From: Rutidosis leptorrhynchoides | Lineage: Eukaryota; Streptophyta; Magnoliopsida; Asterales; Asteraceae | DNA length: 64,000 nucleotides | Direction of reading: 5' to 3' | Assembly (NCBI RefSeq): GCF_046630445.1 | Contig: NC_092336.1 | Coordinates: 209,153,501-209,217,500, forward strand | Shown: piece after piece, positions 41,452 through 54,308 of the stretch | How the letters are laid out: each line of letters begins with the position of its first letter | Numbering within the stretch: the stretch's first letter is position 1 | Translations under genes and position numbers: made by a program | The notes under the pieces: generated by a model | Seen by the model: the letters and a program-made list of their open reading frames with translations, nothing else | Told to the model about the DNA's origin: nothing | Databases searched by the model: none

Positions 41452-42890
41452 TTTTCGTATTACGGCATAAAACGCTTGATCATTGAAACAAGTATAATAA
41501 CAAGATAAAGTATAATTTGCGTTATTCTTTTACTTCAAAATTATTTTTGTTAGAAGAAGTTTGAAGTTTAATGGCCCAATGGGCTCTACACCATTGATGA
41601 TGTCCACTTGTCAACTTGCCCAGTGAGATATAATTATTGAGGTTACTCTCATCCATTCAAAGCATAAACCAAGTTCACTGAATTCTCAAATTGACATGTC
41701 AATTTACCCATATTTTATGGATAACGAAAAGTTCAACAATTTTTATTTTTTTTAATAAAAACGCATTAATAATTGCATTATACAACTTTTAATCAATAAT
41801 CAATATATATTTATGATGAATTTAACAAAAAGAATGTGCAAATATATCACTACACGTGTTTTATAATGCATATAAATAAATACATAATACTTTGTATAGA
41901 ATTTTAAATTCGACGGAGTACATTTTTTGCTAAATAAATTCTACTTAACCTTTAGGGGGCATGATTTAAAACTAAAGTTTCCAAAAAAGACCGAACACCA
42001 ATTATTTCTACTAGATTGCAAGTTTCAACATTTTTGTAGATTTAATATTGTCCCATTTTGTTTCCAATATAAGCGGCAATTTGTAACAACACAACACACT
42101 CAAATCTATCCTAGGATCCTTGGACGTCATATGTTTGAATGACAGATAGTATGTCTCTATATATTTGGATAAAAAATTAGTTGTCAAAATGAGATCTCTA
42201 CCATTTAACCAATTATTAATTATTATTAATGTTAAGAATCTTTGACGGCATAAAGTTTATGACTAGAAGGTTAGATTAAATGAAATGATCCCTAGGGTAT
42301 ACATTGTGTGTGTAAAAAATATGTCTACTAGATCATCATAAATCATAAACATTTATATATGACAAAACTTATTAGAAAAATACATTATTTAAAAAATATC
42401 ATTATTATATAATTACATTAAGCTTTTTAGTTTCTTTAACAAAATTTAAACATACCAAAAAAGAATTCTGGATAATTGAATCGGAACAGTGAATAGTTAT
42501 CAATGATATTATATTCAAATTCAATACAATTATTATTTATTATCTTATTAATAATAACTTATTAAAGTAAATCCCACAACTTTTTATGGTCTTCTCCATG
42601 ACGTTCTTTATTTACTCTTAGTTAATAGTCCAATCAAACACAAAGTCCAAACAAAAAGAACAAAAAAATACATATCTAATGGTTTAGTAAATCTAAAATA
42701 AACAAGAAAAGTTGCAATTTACATAGAGATGAAGATACAAACATGATGTATATGTGTACATACATTAAAATAAAAGAAACAAGATTAAGGACTAAGGGTA
42801 CCAAAAGACCCTCAAAATCTCTTCCAAATAGTACCCAACTTTGATACTATAATAAAGTTTTAAACCCGATAACACCTAAACAAATCGAGT
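41452..42890. other. AT-rich intergenic sequence downstream of the ERF gene
   Basis: No gene or element was recognised. The 3' UTR of the ERF gene should lie in 42700-42890. A 71-codon plus frame at 41927-42142 has no features. Confidence 0.5.
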
Positions 42891-43634
42891 CTACCAAGAA
42901 TTGGACATACTACTTTCAGAAGATGTCAATAATTCTTCAAGATAATCTGCACCCAAATCCTCAAACACAACCATATTGTTTTCAACAACATTAGTAGAAC
43001 AAACAAGTTTTTTGTTTTTTCTACTAACCGGTTTTTTTCTCATAGCATGTCGTTTTTTAAGTGCTATAACAGGCGAACACCCTTCTTCTACCCCATATTT
43101 CATTTCATGTAACGATTCCTTAACTCGCTCAACCGGAAAATTCAAAACCGCTGCATTACCTCTCATTGAAAATGAGGCTTGATCATAAGCTAAAGCCGCT
43201 GCTTCCGCACTATCAAACGTTCCTAACCAAACCCTAATTCCATGTCTAGTTGAATCCCTAATTTCGGCCGCAAACTTCCCCCATGGCCTCCTTCTAACCC
43301 CTCTATACGCCTTTTCTTTCTGTAAACGGATACTGTTTTCTCTGTTTAGGCTACCTGTGCTAGTAGAATTTAGTGGTTTTTCATTTTCGGATGATGATGT
43401 AACTTCTTCATCTTTCACAATTGTCACAGTTGATGAATTGGACTCGGATGATTGATCGTTGAATGATGTGCTACAATTGGCTGCTAACATATCGAATAAA
43501 AGCATGTCTTCTGAATCATTGAGATTGAAAGGAAGTGAATTATGTTGAAAAAGAAGATCAACCCATGAATATGAGGATTCTGATGAGTAGGCTAATGTGG
43601 AATTGTAAGTTTGAATGCATGAAATATTTTCCAT
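42891..43634 (-). CDS. Ethylene-response factor (ERF, group IXc-like) transcription factor
   Basis: This is an intact intronless gene of 247 codons, with ATG at 43632-43634 in the context ACCATGG. The AP2/ERF DNA-binding domain spans residues 110-167, starting [19 protein letters not shown]122 and D127 correspond to positions 14 and 19 that separate ERF from DREB proteins, so GCC-box binding is expected. A basic stretch at 193-209 ([17 protein letters not shown]) is a likely nuclear signal. The C-terminal [14 protein letters not shown] (223-236) is an EDLL-type activation motif, characteristic of group IX members such as Arabidopsis ERF98/TDR1 and the ERF1/ERF15 relatives. Such proteins activate jasmonate/ethylene defence genes. 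The N-terminus (1-105) is Ser/Asn-rich and acidic. Single-exon structure is normal for the group. It is the only clear host gene in the window, and its upstream DNA is filled with transposons. Confidence 0.96.
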   Translation of the reverse strand: MENISCIQTYNSTLAYSSESSYSWVDLLFQHNSLPFNLNDSEDMLLFDMLAANCSTSFNDQSSESNSSTVTIVKDEEVTSSSENEKPLNSTSTGSLNRENSIRLQKEKAYRGVRRRPWGKFAAEIRDSTRHGIRVWLGTFDSAEAAALAYDQASFSMRGNAAVLNFPVERVKESLHEMKYGVEEGCSPVIALKKRHAMRKKPVSRKNKKLVCSTNVVENNMVVFEDLGADYLEELLTSSESSMSNSW

Positions 43635-43680
43635 GGTTTTTGTGAATTGTAATGGAGTAGAAAAACAGAGTCCCCTGCCT

Positions 43681-43687
43681 TTTTATA
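43681..43687 (-). promoter_or_regulatory. TATA box of the ERF gene
   Basis: The minus strand reads TATAAAA about 50 bp upstream of the ATG, with GGGGTATAAAAAGGC as wider context. This predicts a very short 5' UTR of about 20 nt. Only about 63 bp of non-transposon DNA lies between it and the Helitron end. Confidence 0.7.
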
Positions 43688-43750
43688 CCCCTTGGAAAAC
43701 CTTGTGCTCCTAGAAAAATATATTAAATTAATAATCTTGGATTATTCAAA

Positions 43751-44391
43751 CTAGAAAAAATCCAACCGCGCGTTGCTGCGGTTGTATTCGACACGCGGTC
43801 TAATTTGGATATACGATTTCCGTTTCGCGTATAGTTAGTCGTGTTGTATATGTATATATATGTATGTAATATAACCCGAAATATTTATTTTTTTTAACGA
43901 TGTCCGTTTCGCGTATAGTTAGTCGCGTTGTGTTCGTAAAATTATTTCGAGTTGAACGGTGGTCTCGGAAAAATTTAACTCGCACCGAGCGTGAATATAG
44001 GGCCCGTTATTTAGTGTTTTTTTAACGATGTCCGTTTTGCATATAGTTAGTCCCGTTGGGTTCGTGAGATTTTTTCGAGCTGAACGGTGGCCTCGGAAAA
44101 ATTTAACTCGCACCGAGCGAGAAGATATGACCCGTTATAAATTCGGGTGGAGTAAGGTTTTTTTATTTTAATTAAATTATAAATTTACGTTTTTTACCCC
44201 TGAAAAAGTGTAAAGTTGAGGGGTTGTTGTGTAATTTGTGCGAAAGTTTGAGGACCATTTGTAGTGTGAACGCAAACTCAAAACGATAACTCGTTAAAAC
44301 TGAAACGACCAAATTTGGGGATGTTGTATGTAAGTAAAGTATAATATAATATAATTCTTTCTGTTTGTTAGTGTGGATGTTATAAATTAGA
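43751..44391 (-). mobile_element. Non-autonomous Helitron-like element
   Basis: On the minus strand the 3' end has a hairpin with a perfect 7-bp stem (CAACCGC at 43784-43778, GCGGTTG at 43769-43763, 8-nt loop), then GATTTTTT and CTAG (43754-43751), followed by host T at 43750. Hairpin, short spacer, CTAG and T make up the Helitron 3' signature. The candidate 5' end is A|TC at 44392|44391. It is less certain because the Copia insertion starts three bases away. No Rep/helicase coding sequence is present. The body contains repeats of about 128 bp. Confidence 0.6.
43809..44140. repeat. Tandem repeat of about 128 bp inside the Helitron-like element
   Basis: Units containing CGATGTCCGTTTCGCGTATA, then GAACGGTGGTCTCGGAAAAA and ACTCGCACCGAGCG, begin near 43898 and 44026. 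A shortened unit precedes them near 43812. Two short minus-strand frames (43800-43985 and 43919-44113) simply follow the repeat. Confidence 0.8.
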
Positions 44392-44394
44392 TTT

Positions 44395-44707
44395 TGTTAT
44401 AAAAGTAATAATTGGATGATAATTTTATTATTATTATAGATATTGCATAGTATATTTTTTTGAGTATAAATAGGTGTGTTGAGTTAGAGTTTATTGTATG
44501 TATTTTTTTGGTTAACAAAAACACACTCTCTCTCTAGATTCCAAATGCCACCAAACTCTCATTGTACATTTTTCTATAAATAAAAAACCAATTACTCATA
44601 CCTTTTGTTCAACCTTTGTTTTCTCAGTTTTACAGTATCTCTATCTCTATATACCTTCTACAGTCAAGAACCACTAAAGGTAGTTATAAGCCTACTGAAT
44701 TATAACA
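44395..44707 (+). repeat. Copia 5' LTR
   Basis: This 313-bp LTR has a TATA box (TATAAATAG, 44465-44473) followed by a CT-rich leader. Confidence 0.95.
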
Positions 44708-44722
44708 CGTTATCAGCATGAA
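44708..44722 (+). promoter_or_regulatory. Copia primer-binding region
   Basis: CGTTATCAGCATGAA follows the LTR end directly. This is the usual place for a primer site, and the sequence resembles the leader of many plant Copia elements. The tRNA used cannot be named with certainty. Confidence 0.55.
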
Positions 44723-44825
44723 AAGCTTAGTGTAATTAAAAGATATCTCAAACGATCACGAATCACTAATCAAGGTATGAAATTATTAATAATTTTCAGA
44801 CTCGAATATATCAAATTTTGGACTA

Positions 44826-45115
44826 CTAACATTTATATTTATGTTATTTAAGTTATATATGGTCGGTTATACCACCTGAATTATATTTCTGTAATCTAAC
44901 TTTTACTAACTTCACTAACATTTATATTTATGTTATTTAAGTTATATATGGTCGGTTATACCACCTGAATTATATTTCTGTAATCTAACTTTTACTAACT
45001 TCACTAACATTTATATTTATGTTATTTAAGTTATATATGGTCGGTTATACCACCTGAATTATATTTTCTGTAATCTAACTCTTATTAACTTCACTAACAT
45101 TTATATTTATGTTAA
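44826..45115. repeat. 89-bp tandem repeat, three copies plus a partial
   Basis: Units begin CTAACATTTATATTTATG at 44826, 44915, 45004 and 45094 (partial). Each contains TATATGGTCGGTTATACCAC. They are nearly identical and lie in the Copia leader. Confidence 0.95.
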
Positions 45116-45131
45116 TAAGACCTCATGATTG

Positions 45132-45201
45132 TACGCAACACGTCATTTGACAACACGGTACTTTATGTACGCAACACGTCATTTGACAACACGGTACCAT
45201 G
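45132..45201. repeat. Short direct duplication in the Copia leader
   Basis: TACGCAACACGTCATTTGAC and the following ACACGGTAC occur twice, about 39 bp apart. Confidence 0.9.
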
Positions 45202-45327
45202 GGTCGAGATTAATTCCGATCAATACGAATACGACGGGGTCTTTATATGTTATCTAACATTTATGATTACTTATGCAATTAATCATTATTTATTTCATGC
45301 ATACTAATGTTTATTCTTAAATTTATA

Positions 45328-45545
45328 ATTTTAAAAGTTAAAATAAAAAAATAGTTTGTATTTTTATTAAAAGTAAATCTTAAAAGTTAAAATAAGAAAA
45401 AGTGGTTTGTACTTTTATTAAAAGTAAATCTTAAAAGTTAAAATACAAAAAGTAGTTTGTATTTTTATTAAAAGTAAATCTTAAAAGTTAAAATAAGAAA
45501 AAGTAGTTTGTATTTTTATTAAAAGTATATCTTAAAAGTTAAAGT
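45328..45545. repeat. Tandem repeat of about 52 bp, four copies
   Basis: Units containing AAATCTTAAAAGTTAAAATA and GTAGTTTGTATTTTTATTAA repeat with small changes. No coding potential was seen. Confidence 0.9.
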
Positions 45546-47488
45546 AAGAAAAAAAAAGGGATGGTAAAATGGAATAGTTTTTTGTCAAAAATGAAGTATT
45601 GAAAATGAAGTGGTCTCCTTCTATAACTAAAAAAAAATATATATACTTTTATCAAATGAATTTTTTTGTGGCCGACAATTTCAAACACGAGTCCGTGTTT
45701 AGTTTATCAAGAATATCTCTTGCTTTGGTGAAAGGTCACGATCACGATATCAGGTGTTGTGAAAGAATTAAAAAATTGGTCAAGTAGCCTTTTAAAAACT
45801 AGAAAAAAAATTTAAACAAAAAGCTTTTTTTATATATTTATAATTTACGGGTAACGTAAAAAAAAGGAAGTTTTTTTTAAAAAAAAAAAAACAAAGAAAG
45901 TGTTTAAATGAGTTTTACAGAAAGGGGGAAAGCAAAGTAAAAAAAAAAAACTTTTTTCCAAACAAAGGTAAATGAAAGTAGGACTTAATACAAGAAAAAA
46001 GTAAACATCTCCTAGACGTGATAAAATCTATCAATGATAAGTATTAGACTTGATGAGCTAAATGTGACAAAAATGTTTCAACATGTCTTATGTTAATTTT
46101 CTAAAATAAGTTATTATTATTCCGAGTTTAACACATATACATATATTAATTAAAAACAATCTTTTTGTTCTTATGTAGTGTTGGGTTGCAATTTTGGTTG
46201 TATGCCATAATTCCATCCAGTAGAGTGACAATAGAAAACTTTTGATGATAATCAATAAAAAACTTTTTTCCAAACTTGTCAAATGTTTTGTTAAAAACGT
46301 GACCGTTGAAAAAAGGAGGTTGAATAATAAAACTTAAAAAACAAATTATTTTTTTTAAGAGTGTGCATCAAAATGGCCCGTTTAATAATGGGGAGTAAAA
46401 ATATAGTCAAATTGTTTCAACGAACAAGGGTTCAATTGGATGTCTCTTAAAAAAAAAAAATCCGCGGGTACGGGTGATGGATCCAATGGATCCGCATCCA
46501 CGACCCGCAGGTGCTATCCCTAATTGTGACAAGTACAAATCAACTAAAAGTCTAAAAAATAAATGCTCTTATAGGGACCAAATGTTCACAATAATTGCCT
46601 AAGCTAGATATGAAACAAATAGTTCATAAAAAAAAAAGGTCGTTGTGCGTTTTCGGGATGATAGCCGAAATACACTTACAAAAGTAGGTCAGCCGTCAAT
46701 TCTTTATGGCCATATCAACGTAGATCAATAAAATCATTTATGGTTTTGATAAAAGATTAATTAAAAATTAATTGTTTTTTTGGTCTTGGATTCTCGGTAA
46801 CAAAAGCAAAGGTTGTTTTTGGTTGCCACAACAAACAAGACAGAGGTTGTTGACTTTTGTTGTTAAACATGGCACAAGTGAACAATAACAATAGATTATT
46901 GTTTTTTGAAAAGAATAATGATGCGTTAATTTTATTGTATAAAATAAAATTAAAGAAAATGGTTTTCATTGATGACTATGAACAAACGCAAACAAAGTGT
47001 TTGTGGTATTTGGTGATTAAAAAAAAGTGCATCTAAAGCTTCTACTGAAAATAATATGCATCTAAAGCTTCTACTGAAAATTAATGTGCAAGGTACAACG
47101 TATAACTATATGATCAAATTCATTTGAGCCTTCGGAGTCACAAGTATATATGATGTATATATATATTACTCAATTAACAAAATAGTAAATCTAAATTAAT
47201 TCATATGAATAGTAAAACGAAATTAATTAATTTACTATTCACATAAAAAAATGCATATGATAAAAAGCGCATCGCATATGATAAGCGCATATGATAAAAA
47301 GCGAATATGATGAAAAGCACAACGCATATGATGAAAATCGCATATGATTAAAAGCGCATATGGTGAAAAACACAGCGCATATGATTAAAAGCGTATATGG
47401 TGAAAAGGATATTTATAAAAAAAAAAACACATATGGTGATTAATGGAAAGCACATATGGTGATTAATGAAAAGTATATTGTGAAAAAG
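45546..47488. other. Copia internal spacer lacking gag and protease
   Basis: About 1.9 kb of A/T-rich sequence occupies the place of gag, protease and the zinc-binding part of integrase. None of these is recognisable on any frame. A degenerate short repeat with GCATATGATNAAAAGCG occupies 47250-47480. Frames at 45599-45787, 46088-46282 and 46757-46969 have no features. Confidence 0.6.
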
Positions 47489-50281
47489 AATCACAAATGT
47501 TTCTTGAAAGAATTCAAGGTAAGATATATGAACCAATTCATCCATCATGTGAACCATTTTGATATTTCATGGTTCTAATAGACGCATCTAGCGGATGGTC
47601 TCATATTTGTATGTTATCAAGCCGTAATACGGCATTTGCAAAGTTTCTTGCACAAATTATTAAATTGAGAACACATTATTCTGATTACACCATTAAAAGG
47701 ATGAGACTTGATAATGCTGGTGAGTTAACATCTCAAGCATTTAATGATCATTATATATCTACAGGGATTGTTGTTGAACATCCAGTTGCTCATGTGCATA
47801 CACAAAATTAGTTTAGCTGAATCAATAGATAAACGCTTACAGCTAATAACTAGACAATTGATAATGAGTACAAATCTCTCAATATTTATATGTGGACATG
47901 TAAATTTACATGCTGCGACATTAATTCGCATTATACCATGTGGAAGTCGTAAATATTTTCACTTAATACTTGATTTTGGCAAAGAGCCAAATATTTTCTA
48001 CCTTAAAACATTGGTTGTGCAGTGTATGTTCCAATTGTATCACCACAACACAATAAAATGGTTCTTCAAAGAAAGATGATAATATATTTTGGATATAAAA
48101 CATCTTCAATCATAAGATATATTGAACCCATGATGGGTGATGTTTTTACAGCACGTTTTGCTGATTGTCATTTTAATAAAACATTGTTCCCTAGATTAGG
48201 GGGAGAAATAAAAATAAAAAATAAAATGATGCTTCATGATGTGAACATCAATTAAGGTATATTGAACTCGCACAAAAGAATGTGAAACGAAAGTTCAAAA
48301 ATAATGCATATGCAAGAACTTGCAAATTAATTACTTTATGCATTTACAGATATAAAAAAGTGACTAAATCATATATACCAGCGATAAATGCTCCAGTTCG
48401 AACTGAAATTCCAAAAGCTGGCAATAATGTCACTGTTGAGTCTTTGCCACGCATCAAACGTGGAAGATCAATTGGTTCCGAAGATAAAAATCCTCGAAAA
48501 AGAAAATCAGCTGATAATGAGGTAAGAGAAAGTGTTCAAGAAGAACCACAAATCAATATTCCTTCTGCAGAGGATATTGATAAATGTAAATACTAAAATT
48601 GCGATAAATTATGCAATATTATGGAACCGAAATGAAACTAAAATCTCTATGAGATATTTTCATATAATGTTACAACGACATCATGAATAAAGATGATGAT
48701 CTGGAACTAAAATCTGTCATTGAATATACAAAATGGACATGATTGAGCTCAATGGAAAGAAGCAATAAGAGCTGAATTAGAATCGCTCGATAAAAGAAAA
48801 GTTTTCGGATCAATCGTTATCACTTTTAAAGATGTGAAACGTATGGGATACAAATGAATTTTTATCCGAAAAGAAATGTGCAAATGAAGTTACAAGGCAA
48901 AACTAGACTTGTAACTCAATATTTTCCACAAAGACCAGAAATGAATTAGGAGGAAAAATTATCCTCCTGTAATGGATACAATTACTTATTAGATACTTAA
49001 TCAACCTGGTAGTTATTTAAATGCATCTCATGAATGTTGTTACTACTTATCTGTATGGATCACTTAATAGTGATATATATGAATATACCTAAAGGGTTAA
49101 GGTATCATAAGCATCTAATGTAAAACTCAAGGGAATATATTCCATTAAATCACAAAGATTTCTAAGTGGGTTTATACAAACGGGACGTATGTGGTATAAC
49201 CGATTAAATGACTACTTGATAAAAAAAAAAGGGTATAAATATAAACTTATTTTGCACGTATGTTTTATAAAAACAATGTTCGGATATGAGATCGTAGTTG
49301 TTTATGTCAATGTTCTTAACATCATATGAACAAATAAAGAGATCTATGAAATCATTCAACTTCTAAAGAATTATTTTGAAATGAAAGATCTTGAAAAAAC
49401 CAAGTATTACCTTGGATTGCAAATTGAGCATATGCCTAATGGTTTACTTGTACATCAAACAACTTATACCGAAAAGATTTTAAAACATTTTTTTTAAAGA
49501 CAAACTCATTGTTGTTAGATCACTCAATATTGCTGATCTATTTCATCCCTGCGAAGATCATGAAAATTTTAACAGATCGGAAGTTCTATATTTTAGTGCA
49601 ATTGAGGTTCTTATGTATCTTATAGATTATACAAGATCTGACATTTCTTTTGCAGTTAATTTGTTGACAAGGTTCAGCTCAGCCCCTACCAAAAGACATT
49701 GGAATGGGATCAAACAAATAGTTTGATACCTTCGGGGAACTACTGATTTATAATTATTTTATTCTAACGAATCAAAACAAAATTTGGTTGGTTATGCAGA
49801 TGCAGGTTATTTATCTGATCCACATAAAGCTAAATCTCAAAATGGATATGTATTCCTAAATGGAGGTACCGCAATATCATGGCGTTCTCAAAAACAAACA
49901 CTTGTTGCAACATCATCAAATCATGCCGAAGTAATTGCATTACATGAAGCCAGTCGGAAATGTTTTTGGTTGAGATCAATGACACAACTCATTACTGATT
50001 CTTGTGGACTAGAACGCAATAAAAGTTCAACAACTATCTATGAAGATAATGTAGCTTGCATAACACAGATGAAAGAAGGGTATATCAAAAGTGACCGAAC
50101 AAAACACATACCCCCTAGATTCTTCTCATACACTCAAAATCTCATTAAGGACAACCAGATTGAAATGAGATATGTTCAGTCCAGCAAAAACTCTGCTGAC
50201 CTTTTCACCAAAGCACTTCCAACTGCTATTTTCAGAACACACGTTCATAATATTGGCATGAGGCATGTTCAGAAGATGTAA
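47489..50281 (+). pseudogene. Copia integrase, reverse transcriptase and RNase H remnant
   Basis: Homology begins inside integrase (MFLERIQGKIYEPIHPS, then MVLIDASSGWSHICML and RLDNAGE), so two catalytic-region aspartates are visible. An in-frame TGA lies at 47559-47561 and a +1 shift near 47808. The frame recovers with the stretches VYVPIVSPQH and GDVFTARFADCHFN, and then an RGRSIGSEDKNPRKRK linker. RT (48700-49780) is full of stops and shifts; YLYGSLNSDIYM and the stretch FEMKDLEKTKYYLGLQIEH are recognisable, but the YVDD box reads YVNV (49303-49314). A long open RNase H frame closes it (49784-50281: GYADAGYLSDPHKAKSQNGY, ATSSNHAEVIALHEA, TKHIPPRFF, LFTKALPT). The element cannot make its own enzymes. 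Confidence 0.93.
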
Positions 50282-50424
50282 CAACTCAGGCGTTGCCTAC
50301 TTGAGGGGGAGTCAACTCTATGCTGCACTCTTTTTCCCTTAGCTAAAGTTTTATCCCAAAGGGTTTTCTTTAGCAAGGTTTTTAACGAGGCAGTACTAGT
50401 TATTCACTAATAAAATTATCATCC

Positions 50425-50433
50425 AAGGGGGAG
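50425..50433 (+). promoter_or_regulatory. Copia polypurine tract
   Basis: AAGGGGGAG directly precedes the 3' LTR, the standard plus-strand primer of LTR elements. Confidence 0.85.
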
Positions 50434-50746
50434 TGTTATAAAAGTAATAATTGGATGATAATTTTATTATTATTATAGATATTGCATAGTATATTTTTTT
50501 GAGTATAAATAGGTGTGTTGAGTTAGAGTTTATTGTATGTATTTTTTTGGTTAACAAAAACACTCTCTCTCTCTAGATTCCAAATGCCACCAAACTCTCA
50601 TTGTACATTTTTCTATAAATAAAAAACCAATTACTCATACCTTTTGTTCAACCTTTGTTTTCTCAGTTTTACAGTATCTCTATCTCTATATACCTTCTAC
50701 AGTCAAGAACCACTAAAGGTAGTTATAAGCCTACTGAATTATAACA
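50434..50746 (+). repeat. Copia 3' LTR
   Basis: This 313-bp LTR appears to differ at one position from 44395-44707. Its TATA box lies at 50504-50512. The target copy GATTT follows. Confidence 0.95.
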
Positions 50747-50751
50747 GATTT

Positions 50752-53199
<2,448 letters not shown>

Positions 53200-53200
<1 letters not shown>

Positions 53201-54000
53201 ACCTTGTTAACTGAACAAGGAAGTTGGGATCTGATCACTAAATGGATGATATGGGGTGATATGATGGTGGATGTATGCTTGTTGGCGATTCTCCGAAGGT
53301 AGTACGAAGGTATCGTACTTTAAGCCACCAAGATACGGAGGTAACTCATTGAGAGTGTTTATGTATGAGTGATTATGACTGAGTGTGAATGTCTTGTCCA
53401 GGGATCATGTTCCCTTTATATAGAGTTAGGTAATAGCCTTGTCACCAGTTTTCTATGTAGATTCAGTCTTCAAGGCAATCTCTGATGAGACAAATGGGAC
53501 TTTCCCTTCGGCTGACTGTAATCTCTGCTGGCCCAAGAAAGTTAGCCTGCATCATTCCTCTTTTGTCATTTGGATGTTAGTGGTAACGAGTTTGGTCAAC
53601 CCGTTAACTTCTCTCCTTTAGTCTAGGTGATCTCGTGACTTTAGGAGAGGTCCTTGTCCATTGGTAACCGTGATCCCTTCATCAATACGTTCCTTCGTTA
53701 CGATTGCTTCGTATGACGGAAGTGGATTTGTACCAACTCTGAATATTGGGATTCTTATTTGGTGGCATTCTTCTTCTATCCTTTGAGCGCCATTATTTGA
53801 TTTCATGGATATCCCGCCTTTAGTTTGTATTTGACATATGCGTTCTTGTGATCCAACCTTATGTCATCTATCATCGTTAGGCGTGATACATTCGTTAGCG
53901 TAACTTCGTGTGTCTTGACGGGAGGATACACTATCAAGCCCCGCAGTTTAATTTTACGAAGCTTTTTAACCAAGCTATGTTGAATTAAACTCAATCTGCC
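53200..54000 (-). repeat. Possible LTR remnant, minus orientation
   Basis: The minus strand has CTATATAAAGG (53423-53413) followed downstream by a leader-like stretch ending near 53250. The layout is like the promoter and transcribed part of a Tat-type LTR. Ends and a partner were not found. The broken gene at 54309 lies on the opposite strand next to it, as the antisense extra ORF does beside the 3' LTR in some Tat elements. Confidence 0.35.
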
Positions 54001-54308
54001 ACATGATAACTTGATTTGACGCCTCTGATCCTTGCAATTAATTACCCGGATGCGATTACCTTTCTGCCCCTACGAATTCTTTACTATTAAAATAGGGTTG
54101 AAGGGTGAAATGGTAATTTCCTGGTGCGGTTACCAAAGTAATTCTGTAATTGATGGGACGGTTGCTGCTCAAGGGTAATAAAGAGTTAATCTCTGATTTT
54201 CTCTTTCATTTTTTCCTTTTCTTTTGCTATTCTTCATCGTCTGATCATATTTCCAATTTCTCAAAAAAGGTATTGCTCCCATCTTGTTGTCTTTTTTGTT
54301 ATTTTGTT

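Larger units (their letters stand above)
44395..50746 (+). mobile_element. Ty1/Copia LTR retrotransposon, complete ends, dead coding region
   Basis: The 6352-bp element has two 313-bp LTRs (44395-44707 and 50434-50746), TGTTATAAAAG...ATTATAACA termini and a perfect target duplication, GATTT (44390-44394 and 50747-50751). The interior has a primer site, tandem repeats where gag should be, broken integrase and RT, an RNase H frame and a polypurine tract. By eye the LTRs differ at one position (near 44529, A versus T), pointing to very recent insertion, although pol carries many lesions. Confidence 0.95.

Noticed and set aside
53618..53994. Two short minus-strand frames of 62-63 codons.
   Set aside because: No domain and no homologue recognised. 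They lie in the LTR-like stretch and are open by chance.
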